A stretch of 64,000 nt of DNA from JAXGQD01 sp040766665 (GCA_040766665.1 JAXGQD010000008.1:1-64000), one strand, 5' to 3'; positions 1 to 8,889 are shown, counted from the first letter of the stretch. The notes: generated by a model from the letters alone, not told the origin. Numbers and translations: made by a program.

Positions 1-315
1 ACGCACAAATGGTGTTCGCTGGCAATATAAGCCATCCTCATAAACTTAGTCGGCGGAAAGTTTTTATCTGCTAACCTCAATAGCCGAGGAAGAGCCTGCA
101 GCCACTCTGATGTGAGTAGCCGGAAGGCGGAAAAGGTCTGAGGAGCAGAGTTTTTAAAGAAAAATCAGCAAACAAATACAGCATCAAAAACCATTAGAGT
201 GACAACGAGACGGTGTGGCACAGATTTCGTGCTACCGAAACGGGAATCGCCGCTTTGGTATACCTGCTGAACGCACCCTCGACTTGTCAACAACGATGGC
301 AAGAGGTGTAAACGA
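1..315. other. Window start without a recognisable gene
   Basis: No reading frame here looks like a real gene. Short frames running in from the left edge stop by about position 115 and could be the tail of a gene outside the window, but nothing identifies them. The stretch from about 70 to 160 can form several small stems (CCTC/GAGG near 76-93, CTCTG/CAGAG ending in a T run at 151-155). A structured leader or terminator ahead of the YitT gene is possible but not shown. Confidence 0.3.
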
Positions 316-990
316 ATGCTGAGGAAACATTCAAAAAGGCTGAGCGAGCTCGGCCGCAAACTGTTCTTTATCTGTCTTGGCTCTGCATTGATTGCTTTTG
401 CCATGATCAACGTCCATGATCCGGCCAAAATTACCGAAGGCGGGATTCTGGGTCTCACACTCTTTCTGAAAAACGTTTTCGGAATAAGCCAGACGATTAC
501 GGCGCCGCTGCTGGATGCGCTTTGTTTTGCTTTTGCCATTTCTCTATTTGGCAAAACCTTCCTCAAAGCCTCCCTGCTCGCTGCTTTTTCGTACAGCTTC
601 TTCCTGAATCTTTTCGAAAGAATCGGCCCGGTTCTGCCCAACTTCTACCAGCTCCCCTGGCTAGCCAGCCTCATCGGCGGCATGTTCGTCGGTTTCGGCT
701 GTAGCCTGGTGCTCACGCAAGGCGCAGCTTCAGGCGGTGACGATGCTCTGGTGCTGGTTATTTCGAAAAAATCCGGCATGAAGATGTCCAAGATTTTCGT
801 CATTGCGGACATTACGATTTTAGCGCTCTCGCTGATTTATATTCCTTTTACCCGTCTGATTTGGTCTCTGCTGACCACGGTCGTTTCTTCGACCATCATC
901 GGACAGTTTGAGGTCTATATTCCCAAGAGCAAGCCCATCAAGGTACAGGCAGGCAAACGCAAACAACTGGCCAAAGTGACTGCCCATTAG
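316..990 (+). CDS. YitT family membrane protein
   Basis: A 224-residue integral membrane protein with about five hydrophobic segments. The glycine-rich stretch GFGCSLVLTQGAASGGDDAL around residues 130-150 is the signature of the YitT/DUF161 family, whose members are thought to be transporters but have no agreed substrate. Most YitT proteins continue into a soluble DUF2179 domain of about 80 residues. This one stops at a short basic tail, so it is a short form. The start is supported by an AGAGGTG ribosome site about 7 bases upstream. It is a single gene facing the minus-strand TetR gene. Membrane location and family are clear; function is not. Confidence 0.8.
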   Translation: MLRKHSKRLSELGRKLFFICLGSALIAFAMINVHDPAKITEGGILGLTLFLKNVFGISQTITAPLLDALCFAFAISLFGKTFLKASLLAAFSYSFFLNLFERIGPVLPNFYQLPWLASLIGGMFVGFGCSLVLTQGAASGGDDALVLVISKKSGMKMSKIFVIADITILALSLIYIPFTRLIWSLLTTVVSSTIIGQFEVYIPKSKPIKVQAGKRKQLAKVTAH

Positions 991-1012
991 GTTTCGGCTG
1001 AAATCCTTCTGC

Positions 1013-1655
1013 TTAAGCTTGCGGAGGCTGACCGCTAGGTCCAGTCCCTGGTTCAGGACCTGAAAAGGCCGTCAATATGCCCCTGAGTCGAATTTTTGCT
1101 GCGGGGTCCTTATTCATGCGTTCTGCAATTCCGGGTATGGTTACAATGGCGCATAGGCCGTGGACCAGAGCCCACATTGCCAAGAAGATGTTGTATTTTG
1201 CCTGTTCAGGAATTGGAAAGTCGTTTAAAATGGGCTCCGCGGCGTCTTTGAGTACCATAAAAGCAGGGTTACTTTGCGCATCCTCGTTCCAGATGACGGC
1301 TTCCGCATGATGACCTTCACTGAATAAGACCGAGGCGTACTTCGGATTTTCTAAAATATTCGACATAACACAAACCCAGATCCGTGAGAATACTTTTCTC
1401 GCCTGCGTGTGCATGCGCAGTCTCTTTGAGTACCTGGGTCAGTTCTTGCATCACAAAATCTTGAATTGCACGAAGGAAATCCGCCTTGTTTTTGAAGTGC
1501 GTATATGGAGCCGCCGCGCTTACGCCGCACTGTTTTGCGGTTTCACGCAACGAGAGTTTCGCTTCCCCTTGTTCGCTTAAGGTGTTTAGTCCCTGACGGA
1601 GCAGCGCCTCACGCAAATTGCCGTGATGATAATGGTCTTTTTGTGCTTTGTGCAT
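1013..1655 (-). pseudogene. TetR family regulator, frameshifted
   Basis: The N-terminal part (start 1655) carries a TetR helix-turn-helix with the typical LSLRETAKQCGVSAAAPYTHF and then runs out of frame near position 1340. A second frame continues with NPKYASVLF and a TetR C-terminal ligand domain (TetR_C_33-like, ...AMWALVHGLCAIV...) to 1013. Removing one base from the AAAA run of the AGAAAATCCG sequence joins the two frames. The start codon directly follows the stop of the CPBP protease gene (TAG ATG), so the two are co-transcribed and translationally coupled. It probably regulates that operon. The single-base defect could be real or a sequencing error; I count at least six comparable cases in this window. 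Confidence 0.75.
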
Positions 1656-2444
1656 CTAAACTCCAAGTGTGGCTGTAGTCTCTCTCTGCTGTTTGAAATA
1701 TGAAGGATCAAACAGACGGACACCCAACAGAATAACACAAAGCGTTAATGAGCAAATAAGATAACCGGCACTACTTTCACGCTCAAATAAGAAGCGCATC
1801 GAAAACAGGTTAAAGAGCGTATGAATGATGATAGAGGGCAAAATACTCCCCGCCTTCTCATTCACATAACACATCAAAATGCTCAAGGGCACAAGAGAAA
1901 GTGTGAACAGAAGGTACGCGCCAAAACCTCTCTGAAAAATTTTAGTAAAGTGCCACAGGCCCCATAATACGCCCGTTAATGCCGATCTTTGCCAGCGATT
2001 CAAAAAAATTTGGAGCCTGGCAAAAAGATAAGCACGCCAAGCCAACTCTTCTGCCACACTTCCTAAGATTGTAGTGACCAAAGCGATTAAACTTGGCCCT
2101 ACAGAAGTAAAGAACATGGACTCAATTGGGGCGACTTGATTTAACATGTGTAATAAATATTGTGAGCCTACTGCAAAAATCGGCACAATGATGACAAGTA
2201 ATAGGCTGGGGTGAAAGTTTTTCGTTTCTTTCTGCTTTTTGTTAAAGCCAAAGCGAAGCCCCGTTAGCATTACAGCCACTGCTGGTGCAAATTGGGCAAA
2301 CATCGTCGTCACCAATGCCGTTACGGGCAAGTCGGCTTGTAACGCCTGACAAAATTGCAGGGAAACAAAATAGAGAATTCCAGTAAAAACGAAGGCCATC
2401 ATATAGAAAAAGTTCAACTCACGCAGGGGCTTTTTATGTATCAT
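1656..2444 (-). CDS. CPBP family intramembrane protease
   Basis: A membrane protein of about 262 residues with some eight hydrophobic helices and the three conserved blocks of the CPBP (CAAX protease/bacteriocin-processing, Abi) family. These are the EELAWR glutamate pair near residue 135, a tryptophan/histidine block GLWHF near 160, and IIHTLFNLF near 208. Family members are glutamate-type intramembrane endopeptidases. In Gram-positive bacteria they often sit near bacteriocin loci, where they give self-immunity or process peptides. Here three leader-type small peptides lie 1.5-2.5 kb away, which makes such a role conceivable but unproven. ATG at 2444 fits the GGAG site best; GTG and TTG codons just upstream are alternatives. 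Confidence 0.8.
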   Translation of the reverse strand: MIHKKPLRELNFFYMMAFVFTGILYFVSLQFCQALQADLPVTALVTTMFAQFAPAVAVMLTGLRFGFNKKQKETKNFHPSLLLVIIVPIFAVGSQYLLHMLNQVAPIESMFFTSVGPSLIALVTTILGSVAEELAWRAYLFARLQIFLNRWQRSALTGVLWGLWHFTKIFQRGFGAYLLFTLSLVPLSILMCYVNEKAGSILPSIIIHTLFNLFSMRFLFERESSAGYLICSLTLCVILLGVRLFDPSYFKQQRETTATLGV

Positions 2445-2732
2445 CACCAATTGCTCCTTATTTTCGACACGAATCTTTACACCGTTAAGTTATCACTGTT
2501 TAGATAATGGGTTGTACATGTGGAAATGTCAAGCAGAAGGTGGAGGATTTTGGATAGAGATGACATTAAATTTTCTTAATAATCATGGCAACTAAGCGCA
2601 AATCGTTTTGAATCTTTGTTGTTATGTGAGTGAATGTTTTCACTAGGTTGCACAGCAAATGAACTTGACGTTAAAGCGAATCTCAAGGACAATCGATTCA
2701 GTAGATAATCATCCAATTCTTGGGAGTCGTTT

Positions 2733-3095
2733 ATGAAATGTTTGTATTGTGGTGCGGATACACCGGCTGAAAATCAGTTCTGCAGCTATTGCAGATCTGA
2801 ACTACCTGTGACTTTGAACACGAGTCCAGCTACGGTCGAGACTGTGGAAACGTTACCCGAAGAAAAGCCACAAAGACCTTATCAAGCCAGTCCTGCTAAG
2901 AAATCTTTTGGCCAGTATATCGCAATGCTTGCGATTATCGTTTGCGTCCTTTTCGGAAGCTTTAGCTTTCTGTTTTTTGTAGGGACCCTGGTTACTTTTA
3001 ACTTTGATATATCAGTCTTTTTTGCCGCCGTCACCGGAGTCTTCGTCCTTTTTGTTTATCTTCTGCGTAAATATCTAAACAAGGTAAACAAATAG
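2733..3095 (+). CDS. Zinc-ribbon membrane protein
   Basis: 120 residues. Two CxxC pairs at the N-terminus (CLYCGADTPAENQFCSYC) form a zinc ribbon. A Pro/Glu-rich linker follows, then two closely spaced transmembrane helices (about residues 68-92 and 93-112) and a short basic tail. Proteins of this shape are common in Clostridia and have no known role. GGGAG lies 8 bases upstream of the ATG. The gene stands alone between the divergent CPBP operon and the convergent TipAS gene. Function unknown. Confidence 0.75.
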   Translation: MKCLYCGADTPAENQFCSYCRSELPVTLNTSPATVETVETLPEEKPQRPYQASPAKKSFGQYIAMLAIIVCVLFGSFSFLFFVGTLVTFNFDISVFFAAVTGVFVLFVYLLRKYLNKVNK

Positions 3096-3160
3096 GGGTT
3101 GAACTTTCGACAAAACATCTTGCGACATTAGCAATAACTATCTTCTTCTGGCTTCAGGCA

Positions 3161-3559
3161 TTAGCTATTACAATAAACTGTTATTGCTTCGTTGGCGAAT
3201 GCGGCTGTTCCCTCACCAGCAATTTGATCGATATTTATTGTAAAGTCGCCTCCTGCGGCATACATCTGACCCAGGCTCGATAATATTTCATTTGAACAGT
3301 TATAGTAGTTCGCGCTGATGTGAGACTGCAGCTCTTTTACCAAGTCTTGTGCCTCGTTTGGAGTATGACCGGCGCGTTGTCTATTGCCAAATTCTATGAA
3401 AATTTGCATCAGCGCTTCATTCGCCTGCTTCGCATCCCCGGGGCTTTGCTCCTGCTGCTTCGTGAGAAACTCTTGGTATTGCGGCGTATGACCCCATTTT
3501 TCTTTGGCCTGCTGAGCGTAGTCATTCATTGTTTCTGAATCAAAAGCTGAAAAATTCAT
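3161..3559 (-). CDS. Stand-alone TipAS antibiotic-recognition domain protein
   Basis: A 132-residue protein that is essentially one TipAS domain. It shows YAQQAKEKWGHTPQYQEF near the start, an NYYNCSNEILSSLGQMY block with the conserved cysteine (about residue 87), and EGTAAFANEAI at the end. In Streptomyces, TipAL joins a MerR DNA-binding half to TipAS; TipAS binds thiopeptide antibiotics, and a cysteine in it can bond covalently to them. No MerR half is present here: a good ribosome site (GGGGAG) directly precedes the start and no helix-turn-helix frame lies upstream. Without a DNA-binding domain it would act as a drug-sequestering protein, as free TipAS does. It lies next to three leader-type peptides. 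Family call is firm, role inferred. Confidence 0.8.
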   Translation of the reverse strand: MNFSAFDSETMNDYAQQAKEKWGHTPQYQEFLTKQQEQSPGDAKQANEALMQIFIEFGNRQRAGHTPNEAQDLVKELQSHISANYYNCSNEILSSLGQMYAAGGDFTINIDQIAGEGTAAFANEAITVYCNS

Positions 3560-3668
3560 CTATTTCACTCCCCGCCGTATTTTTCTAAGGGCAAAATCAA
3601 CTATGCCAAATATAAAGATGTTAAGAGCGTATCGTCAAGCAGAGTGACGCATCTCATCAGACACAACG

Positions 3669-3700
3669 AAAAAAGAACAACAGTTTTCGACTGCTGTTCT
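3669..3700 (-). terminator. Rho-independent terminator after the minus-strand small peptide gene
   Basis: On the minus strand a 10-bp stem AGAACAGCAG/CTGTTGTTCT with a TCGAAAA loop is followed directly by a T run. It lies about 60 bases after the stop codon of the 76-residue peptide gene. Confidence 0.8.
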
Positions 3701-3757
3701 AAATCCAAATTGATAAACGTTTCCATCATGTGGTTATTGCAGAAGCTCAATCATCAA

Positions 3758-3988
3758 TCAGGAATATCTTGCTAAATATGCTTCCACAAGTTTTTCGGCC
3801 TCAGCTTCTGAAATAATCGACGTCGTTCCGCCATTTTGGACAAGATAAACATCTCTGGTTTTTCTTCTCTGAATGGTAATGTTGGCAAGTGCGAATTCTT
3901 TAACGGTGTATTTTGCGCCCGCGCTGACTTGAAAAGCTTCCTCTTCATTGAGTTCCTGAATTTGCTTGTTTTGCTCTTTCTCTTTCAT
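3758..3988 (-). CDS. Small peptide with a GA-type bacteriocin-like leader
   Basis: 76 residues. The first 24 are acidic and Gln/Asn-rich and end in NEEEAFQVSAGA, which resembles double-glycine leaders in the Gly-Ala form cut by peptidase-containing ABC transporters. The remaining part (KYTVKEFALANITIQ..., about 52 residues) has no cysteine and a basic middle, so a lanthionine peptide is unlikely. The gene is divergent from two other leader-type peptide genes and has its own terminator. No modifying enzyme or peptidase-transporter is visible within the window. It may be a secreted bacteriocin or signalling peptide, or a substrate of machinery encoded elsewhere. Confidence 0.55.
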   Translation of the reverse strand: MKEKEQNKQIQELNEEEAFQVSAGAKYTVKEFALANITIQRRKTRDVYLVQNGGTTSIISEAEAEKLVEAYLARYS

Positions 3989-4123
3989 AGCTCGTCCTTT
4001 CCGCTTAGATTATGCATGCTATCATGCGATTGACTTTTGCCGGTATTATGCTAATTCCTATAAGTCCATGCTATGTGTTGCTCCTCATCATGCCCAGTGA
4101 CATTTGGCATAGTTTGGCAAAAC

Positions 4124-4141
4124 AATGTCATATATGACATT
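4124..4141. promoter_or_regulatory. Perfect 18-bp palindrome, likely operator
   Basis: AATGTCATATATGACATT is perfectly self-complementary. It lies about 80 bases ahead of the first plus-strand leader-peptide gene, just upstream of a possible -10 (TACTAT, 4171-4176). A further half-site TGACATT occurs at 4098-4104. This looks like a regulator site governing the divergent peptide genes; the regulator is not identified. Confidence 0.5.
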
Positions 4142-4222
4142 CGTTACTGTTACGACAGCTTACGTGCATTTACTATGAACTTAGGCTTAGATGCTGAAAA
4201 TTAACAAGCAGAGGTATGGCAA

Positions 4223-4426
4223 ATGAAAATTACGCAAAAAGATAGAAAGTTTAAAGAAGGTAGCGGTATGCAAGTGCACAAACCCGAACTTTTAGAGATG
4301 AGTGATGGGGATCTAGAACAGGTCAGCGGTGGATCAAGCAATTTATCCTTAGAGGATTTCAAGAAAATTTATGGTGGTGAGAAAGCAGGCACACCGATTT
4401 TTATACCAAAATTGCCTTCGACTTGA
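4223..4426 (+). CDS. Double-glycine leader peptide (bacteriocin-like precursor)
   Basis: 67 residues. The leader ends in LLEMSDGDLEQVSGG, a close match to the double-glycine leader consensus for export and cleavage by C39 peptidase ABC transporters. Cleavage would release a core of about 30 residues (SSNLSLEDFKKIY...IPKLPST) without cysteine. An AGAGG site lies before the first ATG; a second ATG 14 codons later is an alternative start. A second leader-type gene follows 0.2 kb downstream on the same strand. No processing genes are in view. Confidence 0.6.
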   Translation: MKITQKDRKFKEGSGMQVHKPELLEMSDGDLEQVSGGSSNLSLEDFKKIYGGEKAGTPIFIPKLPST

Positions 4427-4638
4427 TTGGATAAATACAGGCAAAAGGCAGCAATGAAGCATACCATGAGATGTGTGGGGGCGTGTTTTGCCAATCACAT
4501 GACAAAACACTTCATATCTCAACACAGAAGCATGACAAAAATACGCTTGAACCATGACAAATGGCACTGGGGCAAGGTCTTTAGAACACATAAACTGAAA
4601 TCAACAAATAGTTCTCATACATGAGAAAGGAGCAACAT

Positions 4639-4815
4639 ATGAACAAACAAGATTCGAAACCCTTAGATAAAAAAGATTTGCAGGAGTTGGAGCAAACCGA
4701 TCTGAGCCAAGTCACAGGTGGTGCCGCCACCCTCGATAGCTTACAAAGTACCCCACTCCCACAAAATCCAGATGGGACATTAGCCGAAGCAATAGCCCTT
4801 AGAGGTTCCCCCTAA
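4639..4815 (+). CDS. Double-glycine leader peptide (bacteriocin-like precursor)
   Basis: 58 residues from the ATG preceded by AAAGGAG; an ATG at 4621 has no such site. The leader ends in LEQTDLSQVTGG, again a double-glycine leader. The predicted core (AATLDSLQSTPL...ALRGSP, about 30 residues) lacks cysteine and is acidic. It shares only the leader with the upstream peptide, as expected of genes using the same transporter. A terminator follows at 4848-4896. Confidence 0.6.
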   Translation: MNKQDSKPLDKKDLQELEQTDLSQVTGGAATLDSLQSTPLPQNPDGTLAEAIALRGSP

Positions 4816-4847
4816 AACATGACCCTGTCCATTGACAATACCGAAAA

Positions 4848-4896
4848 AAAGAATGTGTAATCACCTCGCGCGTGTGTTGGGGGTTACACATTCTTT
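4848..4896 (+). terminator. Hairpin terminator after the leader-peptide pair
   Basis: A 13-bp perfect stem AAAGAATGTGTAA/TTACACATTCTTT encloses a 23-base loop. A-rich sequence on one side and T-rich on the other make it usable from either strand, so it also separates the peptides from the LPXTG gene that ends at 5072. Confidence 0.6.
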
Positions 4897-5071
4897 GCTC
4901 TATATGATGTGCCTTTGTTTTTACAGTAGTTTATTCCAAAAGATATTTATATCGGAAGCAAGCACTTATTATTTTGTAAGCCTCAGTCAATTTTCGTACT
5001 CAAATTAAAGATCTTCTTGCCAAGGTTTAAGTAAAAAAGCAGAAATATAAGAAGGGAATTTGATTTTTTAT

Positions 5072-7072
5072 TTATTGTTGATCTCTTCTTGAATATATCA
5101 GCAGCGCTGTCCCTGCGGCTAAGAGTAAACAATAAACTAATATATTAACCTGTGCCTGACTTTCTCCAGTTTTAGGCAAGTCTGAGTTCGGCTTGGTCAC
5201 ATTTGATGGTATGCTCGAAGAACTTGTTTTCGACTCTAGTCCTGGGGATGAAGGCTTAGTTTGTTCAGTCGACTCCATAGGTTCCGTTGGCTCTGTCGGC
5301 ACCGTCAGTTCTGTTGGCATCGTTGGTTCCGTTGGCTCTGTCGGCACCGTTGGCTCTGTCGGCACCGTTGGCTCTGTCGGCACCGTTGGCTCTGTCGGCA
5401 CCGTTGGCTCTGTCGGTTCTGTAGGCACCGTCGGTTCCGTTGGTTCTGTCGGCACCGTCGGTTCTGTCGGCACCGTCGGTTCTGTCGGCACCGTTGGTTC
5501 TAAGGAGTTTGTCACAATAAAACCTATTTCGCTATCACCTGTAATTACCGTTTGATAGCCCGGAACACTCACTTCATCAACAGAGTAAATCATTTTTTCA
5601 CCCTGTTCATAATAAGGAAGATCTGTGAATTGCCATACCCAATCATCTTCTGAGCCAACCGTTTTTGTATCGATTACACTTCCATTTTTTAGTAGCTGTA
5701 TAACGATACTCTCTGGGCGCTTTTTGTATGTATCATCATTATCATCCCATTTCTTTAAACCCTGAATCGAAACCTTCTTTTCGTCATTTTCAATTCGGAG
5801 TAAGGTCCCTTCAGTATCCGATTCTTTCACTGAAAAATGCAGTTCTTTTGCAGTCTTAGGATTGAAATCAATCCACTCTGGAGCTGAAATTTCCTTTATA
5901 AAATAATCAGCGACGGGAAGCTTTTTGATACTGAGCAAACCATCCTCGTCGGTAATGAGCACCATTTCAGATTGTCCCTCAATAATATTTGCGCCATCGA
6001 CTCTCTTTAAAATAAACTGAACATTCGGAATTCCTGTTTCTGTCCCAGAAACAGTTTTATGAATTCTCAATTCGCCTTTAACTGTACCAGTGATACCACC
6101 ACTTGCAAGAATATTTTCGACAGAATAATTGAACTCGCCCCCATTGACAGCAGGCTGATTATGCTCTTGATACCAGGCTAAAGAATGATTGGCGAGCCAC
6201 TTTTGTGTGGGCTCCGTAATCGTCGTATTGTACATAATAGAAAATGCATTCAACGAAGCCCAGGCATTTGGAATGTGCACAGTGATGCTATTCGCTTCTG
6301 CGCTCACTATAATGAGTGCCCCAGGGAAATCTTCTTGAAATTGACTAATTGCATCTTCACCATAGTAATTTTTGTTATGATAACCCGATACATTGATATC
6401 AAAGCTATTCATTTTCAATAACTGACCAGGTTGGATACTGTCTTCAATACGAATATCACCAACTACATACGCCTTTTCATTATTGATGTTTAGCCACCAG
6501 TTCACGTGCTGCGTATCACTTGTGTCAATATTTCCAGTTTTATAATAAAACGTTCCAACTGTTCCAGACTCAGGCTTCGTAACAGATACTTCAACGCGAT
6601 GATGACCCGCTACAATGGTACCCGTTTTAGTATCCTCCTCTGTTGTATCCGTAAGATTTCTACCAAGAATCTCAAACTCCACCCAGCCACTCACGTCGTC
6701 CAAAGCATCTACATTTTCGTTGAAGGTAATCATTGCTAATGTTTTACTAATAAGTGCATCACCCACATGACGTCCTTGCACTAGCAATGGAACCGTTTTT
6801 GAGAAACCCTCAAAACAGAGTTCCCCAACAGAAGGCCAACTAATCTCGATTGTATCTCCGCCCTTAATTTCACCTGAGGTTTCAGAGAATTCTACACGTA
6901 CAGTAGCCTTATCGCCATCCGTGAGTGCTACGGGACTCACAGACAAAACAGTCACACGGGAATCTATATTACCAGCCCAAACTCTCGCAGCATTCGTCAT
7001 TAGCGTGCAAAATAAAAACACAAATACGACCATACACGCTACTATTTGCTTTGAATTCCAGAACTTTTTCAT
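5072..7072 (-). CDS. LPXTG-anchored collagen-adhesin-like surface protein
   Basis: 666 residues. A signal peptide spans about residues 1-33 (hydrophobic stretch, cut after RVWA). Next come a Cna-type collagen-binding-like region (about 35-330), then two Cna B-type (SpaA-like) beta-sandwich modules (about 335-430 and 435-530) that in this family carry self-made isopeptide bonds. A Pro/Thr/Glu repeat stalk (about 535-620) follows, then the sortase motif LPKTG, a membrane helix and a basic tail (YSRRDQQ). It is expected to be covalently attached to peptidoglycan by a sortase encoded elsewhere. It is divergent from a LytTR regulator gene 185 bp away. Host or matrix adhesion is the likely role; the ligand is not shown. 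Confidence 0.85.
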   Translation of the reverse strand: MKKFWNSKQIVACMVVFVFLFCTLMTNAARVWAGNIDSRVTVLSVSPVALTDGDKATVRVEFSETSGEIKGGDTIEISWPSVGELCFEGFSKTVPLLVQGRHVGDALISKTLAMITFNENVDALDDVSGWVEFEILGRNLTDTTEEDTKTGTIVAGHHRVEVSVTKPESGTVGTFYYKTGNIDTSDTQHVNWWLNINNEKAYVVGDIRIEDSIQPGQLLKMNSFDINVSGYHNKNYYGEDAISQFQEDFPGALIIVSAEANSITVHIPNAWASLNAFSIMYNTTITEPTQKWLANHSLAWYQEHNQPAVNGGEFNYSVENILASGGITGTVKGELRIHKTVSGTETGIPNVQFILKRVDGANIIEGQSEMVLITDEDGLLSIKKLPVADYFIKEISAPEWIDFNPKTAKELHFSVKESDTEGTLLRIENDEKKVSIQGLKKWDDNDDTYKKRPESIVIQLLKNGSVIDTKTVGSEDDWVWQFTDLPYYEQGEKMIYSVDEVSVPGYQTVITGDSEIGFIVTNSLEPTVPTEPTVPTEPTVPTEPTEPTVPTEPTEPTVPTEPTVPTEPTVPTEPTVPTEPTEPTMPTELTVPTEPTEPMESTEQTKPSSPGLESKTSSSSIPSNVTKPNSDLPKTGESQAQVNILVYCLLLAAGTALLIYSRRDQQ
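5281..5503. repeat. In-frame 9/18-bp tandem repeats coding the Pro-Thr-Glu stalk
   Basis: Repeats of GGCTCTGTCGGCACCGTT and close variants occur in tandem. They code for alternating EPTVPT and EPT units of the surface-protein stalk. Near-identical units make length change by slippage likely, so stalk length may vary between strains. Confidence 0.85.
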
Positions 7073-7257
7073 TACAACTTCTTTCTATTCGAATTTCTTT
7101 TTGTATCTTTCTTCGAGCTAACGATTATCAACATATCCAGCCTTTATCAATTTCTCAAGGGATAAGGAACGAGATGTCCAAATATCGGAGTGAATGGTTT
7201 TTCTGGCTTTCGCTAAGTGACTGATAATCCTTTAATATAAACAGGGAGGTAGGCAAA

Positions 7258-8778
7258 ATGGATTATAGTGATGAACAGGAAACACAAAGCAATCTTTTGC
7301 AGGTTCTCAGCGAAAAGCTGGAAATTGAACGGCAAACCACAAGTTTCCTAAAACAAATCTCTCCGGATTTAGTATTTCGTGTAGCTTATGGTGATTGGAA
7401 TGTACACCTTTCAGGTATGCTACTCAAACGGCTAACTGGGACTCTTGCCAAATCTTATCCTTGGAAAACTTTACAAGAAGGTAAAACACTTTTGATGTTT
7501 GAACGACAAGGCCTCAACAAACTCGTTAAAGCGATAAAAGAGCAGCGTGTGATACATCCGCGTATAAAATCTAGAGATCAAGATGGAAATCTCATTTGGC
7601 TAAAAGCAGATTATCAATTCATTCTAAACCCGGAAACTAATCAAGCCATCGGAGTAATAGGAAAGCTTGTAGACTGTACTGAAAAAATAGAAGCAAAAGT
7701 TTTATACAATAAAACACTTCAGCTATGGCACCAATCCAATAAAGCACACTTAGCGGCTTTGACTATCAATCTCTCTTCCGGGCAGATTATGGATGGCTAT
7801 AGTTATTTTTTACAGGAGTTAAACTTAAAGGAATTAGAAGTCGAAAAATATCTGCAAGCACTAAAATATCTTTTCATTAATAAATCGGATTTTGCCAGGC
7901 TGATATCTATCCTTGATTTAAAGCGAGCAAAAGACGCGATTAAAATGCAACAGTCCAATATAAGTGTTGACTACGAATTGTCTATTGGCCAAACACATCT
8001 CTGGGTTAGACTCACAACCACTTATGTTTTCAACCCAATCTCTAATGAAGTCATGGCCCTTCTGTCATGGGATGATATTCATGACGCCAAGATGCGTGAA
8101 CGGATTACTGCTCTAATTTTGAGTGAGTCCTATGATTTAATTGCGTTGCTATTTACGGAAAGTGACAGTTACCAGATACTAAATAATTTCGAAAACAGTA
8201 GATTAATCCCTCAATCCATTTCTAAAGGTTATGAATCTTGGATTAACGTCCACATAGATAAATACGCGCTTATCGAAGAGGCACAATATCTTAAATTTTG
8301 TTTCAGCCTAAGAAACATTACAGAGCAACTGTCACTTGCTTCGAGTTATTCTTTTTTCGGTAAAGGCAACTATCCCGATGGCACAGCAACGACAAAATTT
8401 CATCAATTCCAAATCGTGGACAAGCATAAAGGATTAGTCTTATACAAGAGACAAGATGTCAACTCGAAGCATGACGCTTTGATTTTCAAGATAGGGAATA
8501 AATTCTACCGCATTAATTTCAATCAGATTATTTACATTGAGAGTGCTGGCAAAAAAAGTCATCTTATCGGTGAAAATATAAGCTACATGATCAATGAAAT
8601 GATTTCCTCCTTGCAGGATCGTCTCCCCGGAAAATTCTTTATGCGGTGTCATCGGTGTTATCTGATCAGACTCGCTGCCATCGTTAATTTAGATGGACAG
8701 GATCTAATTTTAAAGAACGGGAGTCGGGTCCCAGTCAGCCGGCGAAACCTCAGTTTATTGAAGACTAGGTTAAGGTAA
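7258..8778 (+). CDS. LytTR-family transcription regulator with PAS-like sensor region
   Basis: 506 residues. The last 100 (about 405-505) form a LytTR DNA-binding domain: FKIGNKFYRINFNQIIYIE, then FMRCHRCYLIRL, and a basic SRRNLSLLKTRL end. Residues about 35-140 resemble a PAS/PAC sensor fold (GDWNVHLSGMLLKRL, then DGNLIWLKADYQF...VDCTEKIEAK). The middle is a second helical/PAS-like region of unknown type. There is no receiver domain and no transmembrane helix, so it should sense an internal ligand rather than a kinase. GGGAGG precedes the ATG. Its divergent neighbour is the LPXTG surface protein; LytTR proteins often control surface and virulence genes, so regulation of that gene is likely. 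Confidence 0.75.
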   Translation: MDYSDEQETQSNLLQVLSEKLEIERQTTSFLKQISPDLVFRVAYGDWNVHLSGMLLKRLTGTLAKSYPWKTLQEGKTLLMFERQGLNKLVKAIKEQRVIHPRIKSRDQDGNLIWLKADYQFILNPETNQAIGVIGKLVDCTEKIEAKVLYNKTLQLWHQSNKAHLAALTINLSSGQIMDGYSYFLQELNLKELEVEKYLQALKYLFINKSDFARLISILDLKRAKDAIKMQQSNISVDYELSIGQTHLWVRLTTTYVFNPISNEVMALLSWDDIHDAKMRERITALILSESYDLIALLFTESDSYQILNNFENSRLIPQSISKGYESWINVHIDKYALIEEAQYLKFCFSLRNITEQLSLASSYSFFGKGNYPDGTATTKFHQFQIVDKHKGLVLYKRQDVNSKHDALIFKIGNKFYRINFNQIIYIESAGKKSHLIGENISYMINEMISSLQDRLPGKFFMRCHRCYLIRLAAIVNLDGQDLILKNGSRVPVSRRNLSLLKTRLR

Positions 8779-8889
8779 CTATTCCTTTATCTGGCTAAAT
8801 GTGACCGCGTATTTTACATAGATAAGCATAAATAATATTCAGTAAACACTTTTAAACCTGTCTAGCTACAGACAAACGGGTTTGAGCTT

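Noticed and set aside
60..160. Cobalamin-type riboswitch ahead of the YitT gene
   Set aside because: GCCACT at 101 and GGAAGGCG after it recall the B12 box, but the other conserved blocks (the GAGGGAA and GCNACTGT segments and a proper GACCTGCC) are missing.
5193..5555. Gly/Ser/Val repeat protein on the plus strand
   Set aside because: It is the antisense reading of the Pro-Thr-Glu repeat stalk of the LPXTG gene.
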